Shown here piece by piece: positions 8,151 to 17,140 of a stretch of DNA of 64,000 bases; within the stretch, counting starts at the first letter, position 1, and the number at the start of each line of letters is the position of its first letter. Source of the DNA: Herpetosiphon geysericola (GTDB lineage: Bacteria > Chloroflexota > Chloroflexia > Chloroflexales > Herpetosiphonaceae); the NCBI RefSeq assembly GCF_001306135.1, contig NZ_LGKP01000013.1, positions 113,344 through 177,343 of the forward strand. Direction: 5' to 3'. Made by a program: the position numbers and the translations under genes. Below the pieces are notes generated by a model. The model did no database searches. It was not told the DNA's origin and saw only the letters and a list, made by a program, of their open reading frames with translations.

Positions 8151-9395
8151 ATGACCTACAAACTCTTTTTAGTTGAAGACGAGATTATAACCCGCGAAGG
8201 GATTCGCGATGCGGTTGACTGGGCGGCGGCAGGCTATCAGTTCTGCGGCGAGGCCCCAGATGGCGAAATTGCGCTGCCGCTGATTCGCGAACGGCGGCCC
8301 GACATTGTAATCACCGATATAAAGATGCCGTTTATGGATGGCTTACAGCTTTGTCGCATTCTCAAGGAAACGCTACCAACCACCAAAATTATGATTCTCA
8401 GCGGCCATGATGAGTTTCGCTATGCCCAAGAAGCGCTGCAAATCGGCGTTACTGAGTATCTGTTGAAACCGATTATCGCTCACGATCTGCTGGCGGCACT
8501 TGGTAAAATCGCTAGCCAAATCGCTGAAGAACGACAGTCGCGGGCGCACTTGGAGACGCTGCAAGCCCAAATGTCCGACCATCAACCAATGTTGCGCGAG
8601 CGTTGTCTGCTTGACTTGGTTGCTGGGAGTAGCTCGGCGACCGATTTTATGGAGCAAGCCCGTAGCCTTGAGATTGATCTGCTGGCACCATGGTATCAGG
8701 TGCTTGTGCTGCACGTTATGCCGCCGCATGCCAGCGCCCTCCCGCTGTATGCTGTTTGCCAACAAGTTGACGCGATTGTCGGGTTAATTCTCGCTGATTC
8801 GCTGTCGGTTGTGGCCTTTAAGCATGGCCTCGAAGATACGATTCTGATTATCAAGGGTGAAACTCGCGCTGAGGTGGCCCAACGTGCAGCTATGCTTGTT
8901 GCAGCCTTGAATCGACAGCTGGCCGAGCAGGCGAATTGGCGGGCAAGCATCGGCAGCGGCGAGCCAACCGAGCGGCTGAGCATGATTGCCCAATCATTTG
9001 CGCAGGCCCTGATTCAGATCAACGCTGGTGAGCGTTCTGCGGAGGTCGGGCTTGACGATCAAGCGCAGCTGCACGCCGATCCGATGATTATGAAGGCGCT
9101 GGCCTACATCGATGCTAACTATGCTGATCCGGCGATCTCACTGGGCCAAGCTGCCGCCCAAGCCTTACTAAGCCCAACCTATTTTAGCGCACTCTTCCAT
9201 CGCGAGGTTGGCGAAACCTTCATCGACTACCTGACCAAGCTCCGGATTCGCAAAGCAATCGAACTGCTACGCTCAACCTCGCTGACCGCCAGCGAGATCG
9301 CCTATCGAATTGGCTATCAGAACCCACGCTATTTTTACTCGGTGTTCCGCAAGGTTGTCGGGCAGCCACCCAACGAGTTTCGCCAACGTGCCTAG
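8151..9395 (+). CDS. AraC-type (YesN-like) response regulator
   Basis: 414 residues. An N-terminal receiver domain begins KLFLVEDE, with the phospho-acceptor Asp56 in VITDIKMP, Thr/Ser in MILSGH, and Lys in YLLKP. A linker of about 170 residues follows, then two AraC helix-turn-helix motifs at about 310-414 (ISLGQAAAQALLSPTYFSALF and LTASEIAYRIGYQNPRYFYSVFRK). The ATG at 8151 has GAGAGG just upstream; the frame extends further back without support. The YesM-type kinase follows 17 bases later and the sugar importer after that, so it probably activates importer genes on phosphorylation. Confidence 0.92.
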   Translation: MTYKLFLVEDEIITREGIRDAVDWAAAGYQFCGEAPDGEIALPLIRERRPDIVITDIKMPFMDGLQLCRILKETLPTTKIMILSGHDEFRYAQEALQIGVTEYLLKPIIAHDLLAALGKIASQIAEERQSRAHLETLQAQMSDHQPMLRERCLLDLVAGSSSATDFMEQARSLEIDLLAPWYQVLVLHVMPPHASALPLYAVCQQVDAIVGLILADSLSVVAFKHGLEDTILIIKGETRAEVAQRAAMLVAALNRQLAEQANWRASIGSGEPTERLSMIAQSFAQALIQINAGERSAEVGLDDQAQLHADPMIMKALAYIDANYADPAISLGQAAAQALLSPTYFSALFHREVGETFIDYLTKLRIRKAIELLRSTSLTASEIAYRIGYQNPRYFYSVFRKVVGQPPNEFRQRA

Positions 9396-9412
9396 GCTAC
9401 AAGAGGCTCTCT

Positions 9413-10942
9413 ATGGATATCAATCTCTTTGATCGCGCTCGGATCAGCGGCTTGGCGGGTAGGTTTACGCTCCCTCGTCTGCGCATGCGGCTCTCGATCC
9501 GCGACAAAATTCTGTTGGCCTTGCTGATGGTCGTGATTCTCATGAGCGTACCCTATATCTTCCTGATCGTGCCTGGCCTCGAATATAAAACCCAGTATGA
9601 TGGGCTAATTCAGAACATTACAACTGCCAATAGTATCAATGGCTATATTAAACCATCGATTGATGCAGAACTTTGGGAGATTATTGCTGGCAAGAAACCA
9701 TTTGCCCAAGGAAACCAATATGCGATTTTGAGCGATGTCGACCATCGTATCGAGCAGATGATCGATAACTCCAGTTCGGAAAAAGGTCGGATCAAGCTCA
9801 GCATTATTCAGCATACGTTGCAAACTCTGCGCAGTTCGATCGATCGGGTTGGGATTCAGATTGCTCAAGGCAAAACGTTTGCCGAAAATTTAGTGCTTAT
9901 GGAGGAGATTCGCAGCATTACCCAATTAATTGAGGGCAACGTCCAAGCGTATGCGCTGTTTGAAGTGAAGCGCACCCAACAGCAATATCAGGCGATGCAA
10001 AGCGACCTCACCAGCTGGGCGATTGGCGGCCTAAGCGTGATCATGACCTCAATTGGCTTCTCGATCGTCGCTGCTTGGCGCATCTCAAAAGGCATTTATA
10101 TTCCAATCAAGAAGTTGCACGACGTGACCACCACGATCGCACGTCACGATCTTGAGGCTCTTGTTATCGCCGATAACGCCGACGAGATTACTGAACTTGG
10201 CTTGAGCTTTAACATCATGGTTGGCAAAATCAAAGAATTGCTTGATGCCAAACTTGAAGAACACGAGAACCTCAAAAAGGCTGAACTGCGGGTGCTCCAA
10301 GCGCAGATCAACCCCCATTTTCTCTATAACACGCTCGATGCAATTATTTGGATGGCTGAATCCAAGCGTACAGCCCAGATCGTCGAGCTTGTTTCGGCCT
10401 TGTCTCGCTTCTTCCGGATTACGCTCAGTAAAGGCAGGGATTGGATCACCGTCCGTGATGAGATCGCGCATATCGAAAGCTATTTGGCGATCCAAAAGAT
10501 TCGCTACCGTGACATCCTCGACTATCAGATCGATATTCCTGAGGAAACCCGTAGCGGTGAGATGCTCAAACTGACCCTTCAACCACTGGTGGAAAATGCG
10601 CTCTACCATGGCATTAAGAACAAGCGCAATGGCGGCACGATTGTGGTGCGTGGCCGCTGGCTGGCTGATGATCGGCTCCAGATTGAGGTTGCAGACAACG
10701 GGATTGGTATGACCCCAGAGCGGCTTGCCCAGATTCGCGAGCTGTTGGCTGCGGGCAACCTCTGGGTGGCAGGCGCGATGCCAATCGTCGAAGATGGCTA
10801 TGGCATTAGCAATGTTAATCAACGAATCAAGCTCTACTATGGCCCCGAGTATGGGCTAGCGATTGAGAGCACGTATGGCCGTGGCACCTGTGTGAGCCTG
10901 ATCATTCCGCAGCAACGTAGCCCAGCGCCTAGCCGCAACTGA
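9413..10942 (+). CDS. YesM-like sensor histidine kinase
   Basis: 509 residues in the inner membrane. Membrane segments are at about 33-55 and 199-222, bracketing a roughly 145-residue extracytoplasmic sensor. A HAMP-like linker follows, then the His_kinase motif INPHFLYNTLDAIIW near residue 300 and a HATPase_c domain with VENALYHGIKNK, DNGIGMT and GYGISNVNQR. This is the LytS/YesM kinase type that pairs with AraC-type regulators, and the partner lies directly upstream. The importer genes begin about 200 bases downstream, so the signal is probably a sugar or its binding protein. Confidence 0.92.
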   Translation: MDINLFDRARISGLAGRFTLPRLRMRLSIRDKILLALLMVVILMSVPYIFLIVPGLEYKTQYDGLIQNITTANSINGYIKPSIDAELWEIIAGKKPFAQGNQYAILSDVDHRIEQMIDNSSSEKGRIKLSIIQHTLQTLRSSIDRVGIQIAQGKTFAENLVLMEEIRSITQLIEGNVQAYALFEVKRTQQQYQAMQSDLTSWAIGGLSVIMTSIGFSIVAAWRISKGIYIPIKKLHDVTTTIARHDLEALVIADNADEITELGLSFNIMVGKIKELLDAKLEEHENLKKAELRVLQAQINPHFLYNTLDAIIWMAESKRTAQIVELVSALSRFFRITLSKGRDWITVRDEIAHIESYLAIQKIRYRDILDYQIDIPEETRSGEMLKLTLQPLVENALYHGIKNKRNGGTIVVRGRWLADDRLQIEVADNGIGMTPERLAQIRELLAAGNLWVAGAMPIVEDGYGISNVNQRIKLYYGPEYGLAIESTYGRGTCVSLIIPQQRSPAPSRN

Positions 10943-11033
10943 TCGTAAAAAATTAACCACAAGCTTAAAAAAACGAACACCCTGATTACTAAAAAAACAT
11001 TAAAATAGCAGCTATTCTGCATAGAAATCAGGC

Positions 11034-11061
11034 TTGTTTGGCCCCGCCCAGCCGCTATAAT
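11034..11061 (+). promoter_or_regulatory. candidate promoter of the sugar importer operon
   Basis: TTGTTT (11034-11039) and a consensus TATAAT (11056-11061) with a 16-base spacer, 79 bases before the first binding-protein start. The -35 is weak, as expected for a promoter needing an activator; the adjacent AraC-type regulator is the obvious candidate. Confidence 0.45.
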
Positions 11062-11139
11062 ATCCAGCATTCCAACGCTAATGATCACATGTAGCTGCCG
11101 ACCATGACTGGTTGGAACGCGCCAAAGGAGGCGACCTCA

Positions 11140-12141
11140 ATGATTGCTCGTGCCCTCTACCGCAGTGGCCTTGTGCTAGCCATAGTTTTAACGCTGGCAG
11201 CATGCGGCGAGTCTGCGCCTAGAGCGAGCGGAGCACTATCAACCCCACATGCTGTCAAGCTCAAAACCTATCCCGAACTTGTTGTTGGGTTTGCGCAAAT
11301 TGGAGCCGAAAGTGAGTGGCGTACCGCCAACACGCGTTCGATCCAAACAACCGCCGACCAACTCGGGATCGAATTGGATCTTTCCGACGCTCAGCAACAG
11401 CAAGCCAATCAGATCAACGCTATCCGTTCGTTTATCGCCCAAGGTGTCGATGTCATCGGGGTTTCACCAGTTGTTGAAACCGGATGGGACGAGGTTTTTG
11501 CCGAGGTCAAGCAGGCGGGCATCCCGCTCATTCTGCTCGATCGCAGCGCCAATGTGCCAGCTGAGCTCTACAGCGTTCGCATCGGCTCAGATTTTGTCGA
11601 AGAAGGTCGACGGGCTTGCGGCGAGTTAGCGAGGCTGCTCGATGGCCAAGGATCAATTGTGGTTTTGGAAGGCACTCAAGGCTCGGCCCCAATGCTTGGG
11701 CGGGGCGCTGGCTTCCAAGAATGTCTACAAACGTATCCTGGCCTGCACGTGCTCGCCAGCCAATCAGGTGATTTTATTCGCGCTCGCGGCAAAGAGGAGA
11801 TGGCTGCTTTACTGCAAACTCATGGTAACAGCATCGACGGCGTGTTTGCCCAAAACGACGACATGGCGCTTGGCGCAATCGAGGCCATCGAGGAGTATGG
11901 GTTACGGCCAGGCATCGACATCAAAATTGTTTCGATTGATGCGGTGCGAGCTGCCTTCGAAGCAATGATCGCTGGCAAGCTGAATGCCACAATTGAATGC
12001 AACCCGCTGCTTGGCCCACTTTTCTTCGCAACAGCACTCAACTTGGCCAATGATCTTCCGGTTGAAAAATGGATCAAGCCGGATGAAGGGGTTTACCGCC
12101 AAGATACCGCCGCGCAGGAATTGCCCAATCGGCTCTACTAG
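11140..12141 (+). CDS. ytfQ: sugar ABC transporter substrate-binding lipoprotein (YtfQ-like), copy 1
   Basis: 333 residues. The ATG at 11140 has AAAGGAGG upstream; the in-frame ATG at 11104 is unsupported. A lipoprotein signal ends LTLAACGES, giving a lipid-anchored Cys. The mature part matches the type I sugar-binding fold and resembles E. coli YtfQ, the galactofuranose binder, in GAESEWRTANTRSIQ, DAQQQQANQINAIRSF, QSGDFIRARGKEEM, FAQNDDMALGAIEAI and IECNPLLGPLFF. Most of these phrases recur in the next gene. The actual sugar is not known. Confidence 0.88.
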   Translation: MIARALYRSGLVLAIVLTLAACGESAPRASGALSTPHAVKLKTYPELVVGFAQIGAESEWRTANTRSIQTTADQLGIELDLSDAQQQQANQINAIRSFIAQGVDVIGVSPVVETGWDEVFAEVKQAGIPLILLDRSANVPAELYSVRIGSDFVEEGRRACGELARLLDGQGSIVVLEGTQGSAPMLGRGAGFQECLQTYPGLHVLASQSGDFIRARGKEEMAALLQTHGNSIDGVFAQNDDMALGAIEAIEEYGLRPGIDIKIVSIDAVRAAFEAMIAGKLNATIECNPLLGPLFFATALNLANDLPVEKWIKPDEGVYRQDTAAQELPNRLY

Positions 12142-12305
12142 CACTTTCTTTTCCAGAGTTTGAATCTATCGATGTTCCTTTTCGGTGCGCACAGGCTGCG
12201 TGCTGCGGATCCGGCCGCGCTCGTTCCCGAGGCGCTCCATCCAAAACGCTATTTTCCATGGCTAACGAGTGGTTACAACCCCGATTTTCGCTAGGAGGAA
12301 TTTCC

Positions 12306-13310
12306 ATGAGCAGTTCACGATCATTCGCCGCGCGTCTAATGGCGCTACTGGTTGTTATCGGATTAGTTGGTTGCGGTGCTCAAACAGCGACAGAAGCACC
12401 AGCGAACGCGCCTGCGAGTGGGGCAGGAGCAAAAACCTACAGCGATATGGTGCTCTGTTACCCACAGCTTGGGGCCGAAAGCGACTGGCGTACTGCCAAT
12501 ACTGCCTCGATTAAAGAAACAGCAGCAACCTTGGGTATCAAGCAACTGGTCTTCTCCGATGCCCAACAGAAGCAAGAAAATCAGATTTCCGCCGTGCGTG
12601 CTTGTATCCAACAGGGCGTAGATGTGATTGCCTTGCCTCCCGTGGTCGAAGATGGCTGGGATGCTGTTTTGACCGAAGCCAAGAACGCGGGGATTCCGGT
12701 GATCATTGTTGACCGCAGTGTGAGCGCCGATAAATCGCTGTATAGCACCCACATTGGCTCGAATATGACCTTAGAAGGTGAGCGAGCCGCGGCTGAATTC
12801 AACAAAATGATGCCAGACGGCGGCGTCATCCTTGAGCTTTCAGGGACGACTGGCTCTGGTGCTGCTGTTGGACGAGCCAAAGGCTTACGCAACAAACTTA
12901 ATTCAAACATCACTATTCTCGACTCGCAAACTGGCAACTTCACCCGCGCTGAAGCCGTGCCGGTAATGCAAGCGCTATTGAAAAAATACACCCCAGGCAA
13001 GGATTTCCAAGGCTTGTTTATCCACAACGACGATATGGGCATTGGCGCGATTGAAGTGCTCAAGGCAGCTGGGGTCAAACCAGGCGATCTCAAAATCGTT
13101 TCGGTGGACGGCACGCGTGGTGGCTTCCAAGCGATGGTCGATGGCTGGTTCCAAGCAGATGTTGAATGTAACCCATTGCTTGGGCCACAGGTATTCGAAT
13201 TGGCGCTAAAGCTGATGAATGGCCAACCAGTTGATGCTGAAGTGCTCACCGATGAAACGGTTTACTACCCAGAAAACGCCGCAGAATTGTTGCCAACGCG
13301 CAAATACTAG
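12306..13310 (+). CDS. ytfQ: sugar ABC transporter substrate-binding lipoprotein (YtfQ-like), copy 2
   Basis: 334 residues, starting at the ATG at 12306 behind AGGAGGAATTTCC. The lipobox is IGLVGCGAQ. The mature domain parallels copy 1 throughout (GAESDWRTANTASIKETA, SDAQQKQENQISAVRAC, DSQTGNFTRAEAVPVM, FIHNDDMGIGAIEVL, VECNPLLGPQVFEL), so the two arose by tandem duplication and have diverged. It is the copy next to the ATPase gene. A hairpin follows its stop, which would favour more binding protein than membrane components. Confidence 0.9.
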   Translation: MSSSRSFAARLMALLVVIGLVGCGAQTATEAPANAPASGAGAKTYSDMVLCYPQLGAESDWRTANTASIKETAATLGIKQLVFSDAQQKQENQISAVRACIQQGVDVIALPPVVEDGWDAVLTEAKNAGIPVIIVDRSVSADKSLYSTHIGSNMTLEGERAAAEFNKMMPDGGVILELSGTTGSGAAVGRAKGLRNKLNSNITILDSQTGNFTRAEAVPVMQALLKKYTPGKDFQGLFIHNDDMGIGAIEVLKAAGVKPGDLKIVSVDGTRGGFQAMVDGWFQADVECNPLLGPQVFELALKLMNGQPVDAEVLTDETVYYPENAAELLPTRKY

Positions 13311-13319
13311 CCAGCAAAC

Positions 13320-13358
13320 AACCGTTTTGGAGGAGGCTCGATACCTCCTCCAACGGTT
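13320..13358 (+). promoter_or_regulatory. intercistronic hairpin between binding protein and ATPase genes
   Basis: Left arm AACCG-TT-TTGGAGGAGG (13320-13336) pairs with CCTCCTCCAACGGTT (13344-13358), with two extra T in the left arm, around a 7-base loop. There is no long T-run, so it is more likely an RNA stabiliser or partial terminator than a full stop. Such elements often raise binding-protein yield relative to downstream transporter genes. Confidence 0.55.
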
Positions 13359-13391
13359 TATGTGTTGCTAGAGGAAAGGCGAGTGATCATT

Positions 13392-14906
13392 ATGGCTGAT
13401 CCGCAGAACCTTATCACCGTCAGCGGCGTTTCCAAAGTGTTTCCCGGGGTCGTCGCCCTCGAAGGGGTTGATTTTGCCCTGAGAAAAGGAGAGATCCATG
13501 CCCTGATGGGCGAAAATGGGGCTGGAAAATCAACCCTAATCAAAATTCTCACGGGGGTGGAGCAGCCCGACCAGGGCAGGATTGAGCTAGAAAACACCGC
13601 TATCAGTATCAAGTCGCCGCAGCATGCCCAAGCGCTTGGCATCAGTACGGTGTACCAAGAGATCAATCTTTGCACCAACATTTCCGTGGCCGAAAATATT
13701 ATGCTTGGCCATGAGCCGCGACGTTTTGGCGGCATCCACTGGAAAAAACTGAATGAGTTGGCCAGTCAGGCCTTAGCGCGCCTCGGGATTGAGTTGGATG
13801 TGACCCAACCCTTGGGAATCTACTCGATCGCAATCCAGCAGATGGTTGCGATTGCTCGTGCATTGGCGATTGCCTCGGCCAAAGTTCTGATTTTGGATGA
13901 ACCAACATCAAGCTTGGATGCCAACGAAACCGCCCGCCTCTTCGCGGTTATGCGTGCGCTCAAGCAGGAAGGCATCGGGATTGTGTTTGTCACCCACTTC
14001 CTCGATCAAGTTTACGAAATCGTTGATCGGGTGACGATTCTGCGCAATGGGCGCTTTGTTGGCAGCTTCGACATTGCGGCGCTCTCGCGAGTGGAGCTTG
14101 TGGCCAAGATGCTGGGGCGAGTGGTCGATGAATTACAGGCCTTGGCTCATGATAAAGGCCAAGTTGCGCCACAGACCGAAAAGGGACAGCTGATCGAAGC
14201 CTCCGGTCTGGGCTTACGTGGCGCGTTGCAGCCACTTGATTTGACGGTAGGTGTTGGCGAGGTGCTTGGGATTGCAGGGCTGCTCGGCTCAGGACGCACC
14301 GAACTAGCAAGCTTGCTTTTTGGGATCGCAACCCCTGATAGTGGCTCGCTATCGATCGATGGCCAGCAAGTAACCCGCTTCTCGCCGCAAGCGCTGATCA
14401 AGCGCGGGGTTGCCTTATGCCCAGAAGATCGCAAGGCCGAGGGCATTGTCGGCGATCTCAGCATTCGCGAAAATATTATCTTGGGCTTGCAAGGGCGTTA
14501 TGGTTGGTTCAAGTTTATTGGCCGCCAGAAGCAGACTGAAATTGCTGAAAAATATATCAAGTTGCTCGGCATTCGCACGCCATCGCCCGACCAGTTGGTT
14601 AAAAATCTAAGCGGCGGCAATCAACAGAAGGTCATTTTGGCGCGCTGGCTGGTTACTCAGCCCCGCCTGCTGATCTTAGATGAACCAACGCGGGGCATCG
14701 ATGTTGGGGCCAAGGCCGAGATTCAAAAGCTGGTGCTAGAACTGGTGAAGGATGGTATGTCGATCGTCTTTATCTCTTCCGAACTGGAAGAAGTGGTGCG
14801 GATGAGCGACCGGATTGTGGTTTTGCGCGACCACGCGAAAGTGGCCGAGTATGACCATGCGGTAAGCGATCGAACTCTTATGCAAACGATGGCAGGTGAG
14901 GCATGA
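13392..14906 (+). CDS. ytfR: sugar ABC transporter ATPase, double ABC domain (YtfR-like)
   Basis: 504 residues with two ABC modules, as in the RbsA/YtfR class. Module 1 has Walker A GENGAGKST, a degenerate signature around YSIAIQQMVAIARAL, and Walker B VLILDEPTSS. Module 2 has the usual modified P-loop GLLGSGRTELA, signature LSGGNQQKVILARWL, and Walker B LLILDEPTRG. The start may instead be the GTG at 13383, which has AGAGGAAAGG at better spacing; I give the ATG at 13392. The stop overlaps the first permease by 4 bases. Cytoplasmic face of the importer. Confidence 0.92.
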   Translation: MADPQNLITVSGVSKVFPGVVALEGVDFALRKGEIHALMGENGAGKSTLIKILTGVEQPDQGRIELENTAISIKSPQHAQALGISTVYQEINLCTNISVAENIMLGHEPRRFGGIHWKKLNELASQALARLGIELDVTQPLGIYSIAIQQMVAIARALAIASAKVLILDEPTSSLDANETARLFAVMRALKQEGIGIVFVTHFLDQVYEIVDRVTILRNGRFVGSFDIAALSRVELVAKMLGRVVDELQALAHDKGQVAPQTEKGQLIEASGLGLRGALQPLDLTVGVGEVLGIAGLLGSGRTELASLLFGIATPDSGSLSIDGQQVTRFSPQALIKRGVALCPEDRKAEGIVGDLSIRENIILGLQGRYGWFKFIGRQKQTEIAEKYIKLLGIRTPSPDQLVKNLSGGNQQKVILARWLVTQPRLLILDEPTRGIDVGAKAEIQKLVLELVKDGMSIVFISSELEEVVRMSDRIVVLRDHAKVAEYDHAVSDRTLMQTMAGEA

Positions 14907-15997
14907 ACAAGCGGATTTCATTCAGCCGAATTCGCGAAAGTCGGCTGTTTTGGGTGCTCACCGCGTGGGCAGTTATTCTTGGCTTTAATGCGTTGTTTGT
15001 GCCCGAATTTTTTCGGATCGGCATTCAAGATGGTCATCTCTATGGCAACCTGATTGATGTGTTGAACAATGGCGCGCCGCTGATGCTGGTGGCGATCGGC
15101 ATGACGCTTGTCATCGCTACTGGTGGGGTTGATCTTTCGGTTGGGGCGGTGATGGCAATCTCAGCGGCCATGGGTGCTGTCTTGATCAACCCAGCGCCTG
15201 GTGACAAGCTGGTTTCAAACGAGATCTTGACCAGAAATGCTACCAACACGCCATTGGTAATCATTGTGATCGCAACGCTGGCGGCGGGAACGCTCTGCGG
15301 CCTTTGGAACGGCTTATTGGTATCGCGGGCCAAAATTCAGCCGCTGGTAGCAACCCTGATTTTAATGGTAGCAGGTCGCGGTATTGCCCAACTTATTAGC
15401 AACGGTCAGATTATCACCATCTACTACACGCCCTATTTTTGGTTTGGCAACGGCTACATCTTGGGGCTACCTGTTTCAATCTATATTGTTACCGCAGTGG
15501 CCATCCTCGCATGGGTTGGTGTGCGCAAAACCCCAATTGGGCTGTTTATCGAAGCGGTGGGGCTTAATCCAAAAGCCACCCATTACAGCGGCATCAGCGC
15601 CAAGAATATTCAATTGCTAGCCTACACGTTTAGCGGTTTTTGCAGCGCGCTGGCTGGTTTGATTCTTAGCTCGTATGTGCATAGCGCCGATGGCAACAAC
15701 AATGGCCTTAACTATGAACTAGATGCAATTCTAGCCGTGGTGATGGGTGGGACGATGTTGTCTGGTGGGCGCTTTTCGTTGCTCGCAAGCGTACTTGGCG
15801 CAATCGTTATCTGGACATTCACGCTTTCGATGTATGCGCTCGGCGTGCCAGCGAATGCCTTGCTCGCCGGACGCGCGGTGCTTGTGCTGCTGGTGATTCT
15901 GCTTTATTCCGATCGGCGGCTGATAAAACGCCGTAGCAAGAGTACCCCAACCGCGGTGCAGTCGCAGGATGAGAAGCCAGGACTGCCCCATCCATAG
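14903..15997 (+). CDS. ytfT: sugar ABC transporter permease (YtfT-like)
   Basis: 364 residues and about nine or ten hydrophobic segments of the BPD_transp_2 family. The family loop appears as VAIGMTLVIATGGVDLSVGAVMAIS, and the conserved C-terminal part as ILAVVMGGTMLSGGRFSLLASVLGA. By resemblance it corresponds to YtfT, one of two different permeases in this importer type. The ATG at 14903 overlaps the ATPase stop. A charged tail of about 25 residues follows the last membrane segment. Confidence 0.9.
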   Translation: MNKRISFSRIRESRLFWVLTAWAVILGFNALFVPEFFRIGIQDGHLYGNLIDVLNNGAPLMLVAIGMTLVIATGGVDLSVGAVMAISAAMGAVLINPAPGDKLVSNEILTRNATNTPLVIIVIATLAAGTLCGLWNGLLVSRAKIQPLVATLILMVAGRGIAQLISNGQIITIYYTPYFWFGNGYILGLPVSIYIVTAVAILAWVGVRKTPIGLFIEAVGLNPKATHYSGISAKNIQLLAYTFSGFCSALAGLILSSYVHSADGNNNGLNYELDAILAVVMGGTMLSGGRFSLLASVLGAIVIWTFTLSMYALGVPANALLAGRAVLVLLVILLYSDRRLIKRRSKSTPTAVQSQDEKPGLPHP

Positions 15998-16027
15998 CAT
16001 CGAACCAGCGCTTTGAAAGGTATTTCC

Positions 16028-17005
16028 ATGACACAACGGCTGAAGCTTTCCGTGCTGCGGCATGGCCCGCTGCTGATGACAATCACGATTTTTCTTATGG
16101 CCTACATCATTGGGGCGCAGTTGTACCCTGCGATGCAACGGCCGCAGGCATTTTTTAACCTGTTTATCAACAATGGCTTTCTGCTCATCCTTGGGATTGG
16201 CATGACCTTTGTGATCCTCACGGGAGGGATTGACCTGTCGGTCGGTGGTGTTTTGGCCCTGACTACGGCAGCATCGGCTGCGCTGCTCAACCTCGGGGTC
16301 AGTCCACTTGTCGTTATGCCATTAATGTTGGTCATGGGCACAGCGATTGGGCTTGGGTTGGGCTGCCTCATCCATTTCTTCAAAGTGCAGCCGTTCATTG
16401 TTACCTTGATGGGCCTGTTTTTTGCCCGTGGGCTGGCCTACATCATTAGCCTAACATCGGTCACAATTACTGACCCATTGTATAAATACTTGGCGTTGAC
16501 CCCAATCTATCTGCCTTTTTTTGCCAAAGCCTATATTTACATTCCGACCCTCGTCGGTCCAGCGCTCTTGGTGGTGGCGATTTATCTTGCCTACTTTACT
16601 CGTTTTGGCCGAATTGTCTACGCCATTGGGAATAATGAGCAGTCGGCGGCCCTGATGGGATTTCCGGTTGGTCGTACCAAAGTCTTGGTCTATGGCCTTA
16701 GTGGCTTTTGTTCAGCCTTAGCTGGAATTGTGTTCAGTATTTCGTTGCTGGCTGGCTATGGGCAATTCGCCACTGGGGTGGAGTTGGATGTGATTGCGGC
16801 GGTAGTGATGGGCGGCACGCTGCTCACCGGTGGTGTTGGCAACGTAATCGGCACGCTGTTTGGTATCCTCATCGAAGCGACGATCATTTCAATTCTCCAA
16901 TACAACGGCACGCTCAGCTCGTGGTGGACTCGGATTTGCGTTGGCGTGCTGACACTGATCTTTATTGGCATCCAAAGTGGCTTTGCGTTACGCAAAAAGA
17001 AATGA
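16028..17005 (+). CDS. yjfF: sugar ABC transporter permease (YjfF-like)
   Basis: 325 residues, second permease of the importer. It shows GIGMTFVILTGGIDLSVGGVLALT, GRIVYAIGNNEQSAALMGFPV and VVMGGTLLTGGVGNVIGTLFG, and ends with the NGTLSSWWTRI...GVLTLIFIGIQSG segment that is close to E. coli YjfF. The ATG at 16028 is preferred over 16013 because GAAAGG precedes it. It ends the importer operon: two binding proteins, ATPase, two permeases. The following 135 bases hold no clear terminator. Confidence 0.9.
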   Translation: MTQRLKLSVLRHGPLLMTITIFLMAYIIGAQLYPAMQRPQAFFNLFINNGFLLILGIGMTFVILTGGIDLSVGGVLALTTAASAALLNLGVSPLVVMPLMLVMGTAIGLGLGCLIHFFKVQPFIVTLMGLFFARGLAYIISLTSVTITDPLYKYLALTPIYLPFFAKAYIYIPTLVGPALLVVAIYLAYFTRFGRIVYAIGNNEQSAALMGFPVGRTKVLVYGLSGFCSALAGIVFSISLLAGYGQFATGVELDVIAAVVMGGTLLTGGVGNVIGTLFGILIEATIISILQYNGTLSSWWTRICVGVLTLIFIGIQSGFALRKKK

Positions 17006-17140
17006 TGATGAGCTGAAGCATACGCCGATGCAATTATTGGCTAGGTAATTTAATGTAAATTGACATAATTGATAATGTGCCTAAATTATAAATCAGCGCG
17101 CATGTGCTGAATGGCCCAGTCTTGCATATCGAAGCCACAA

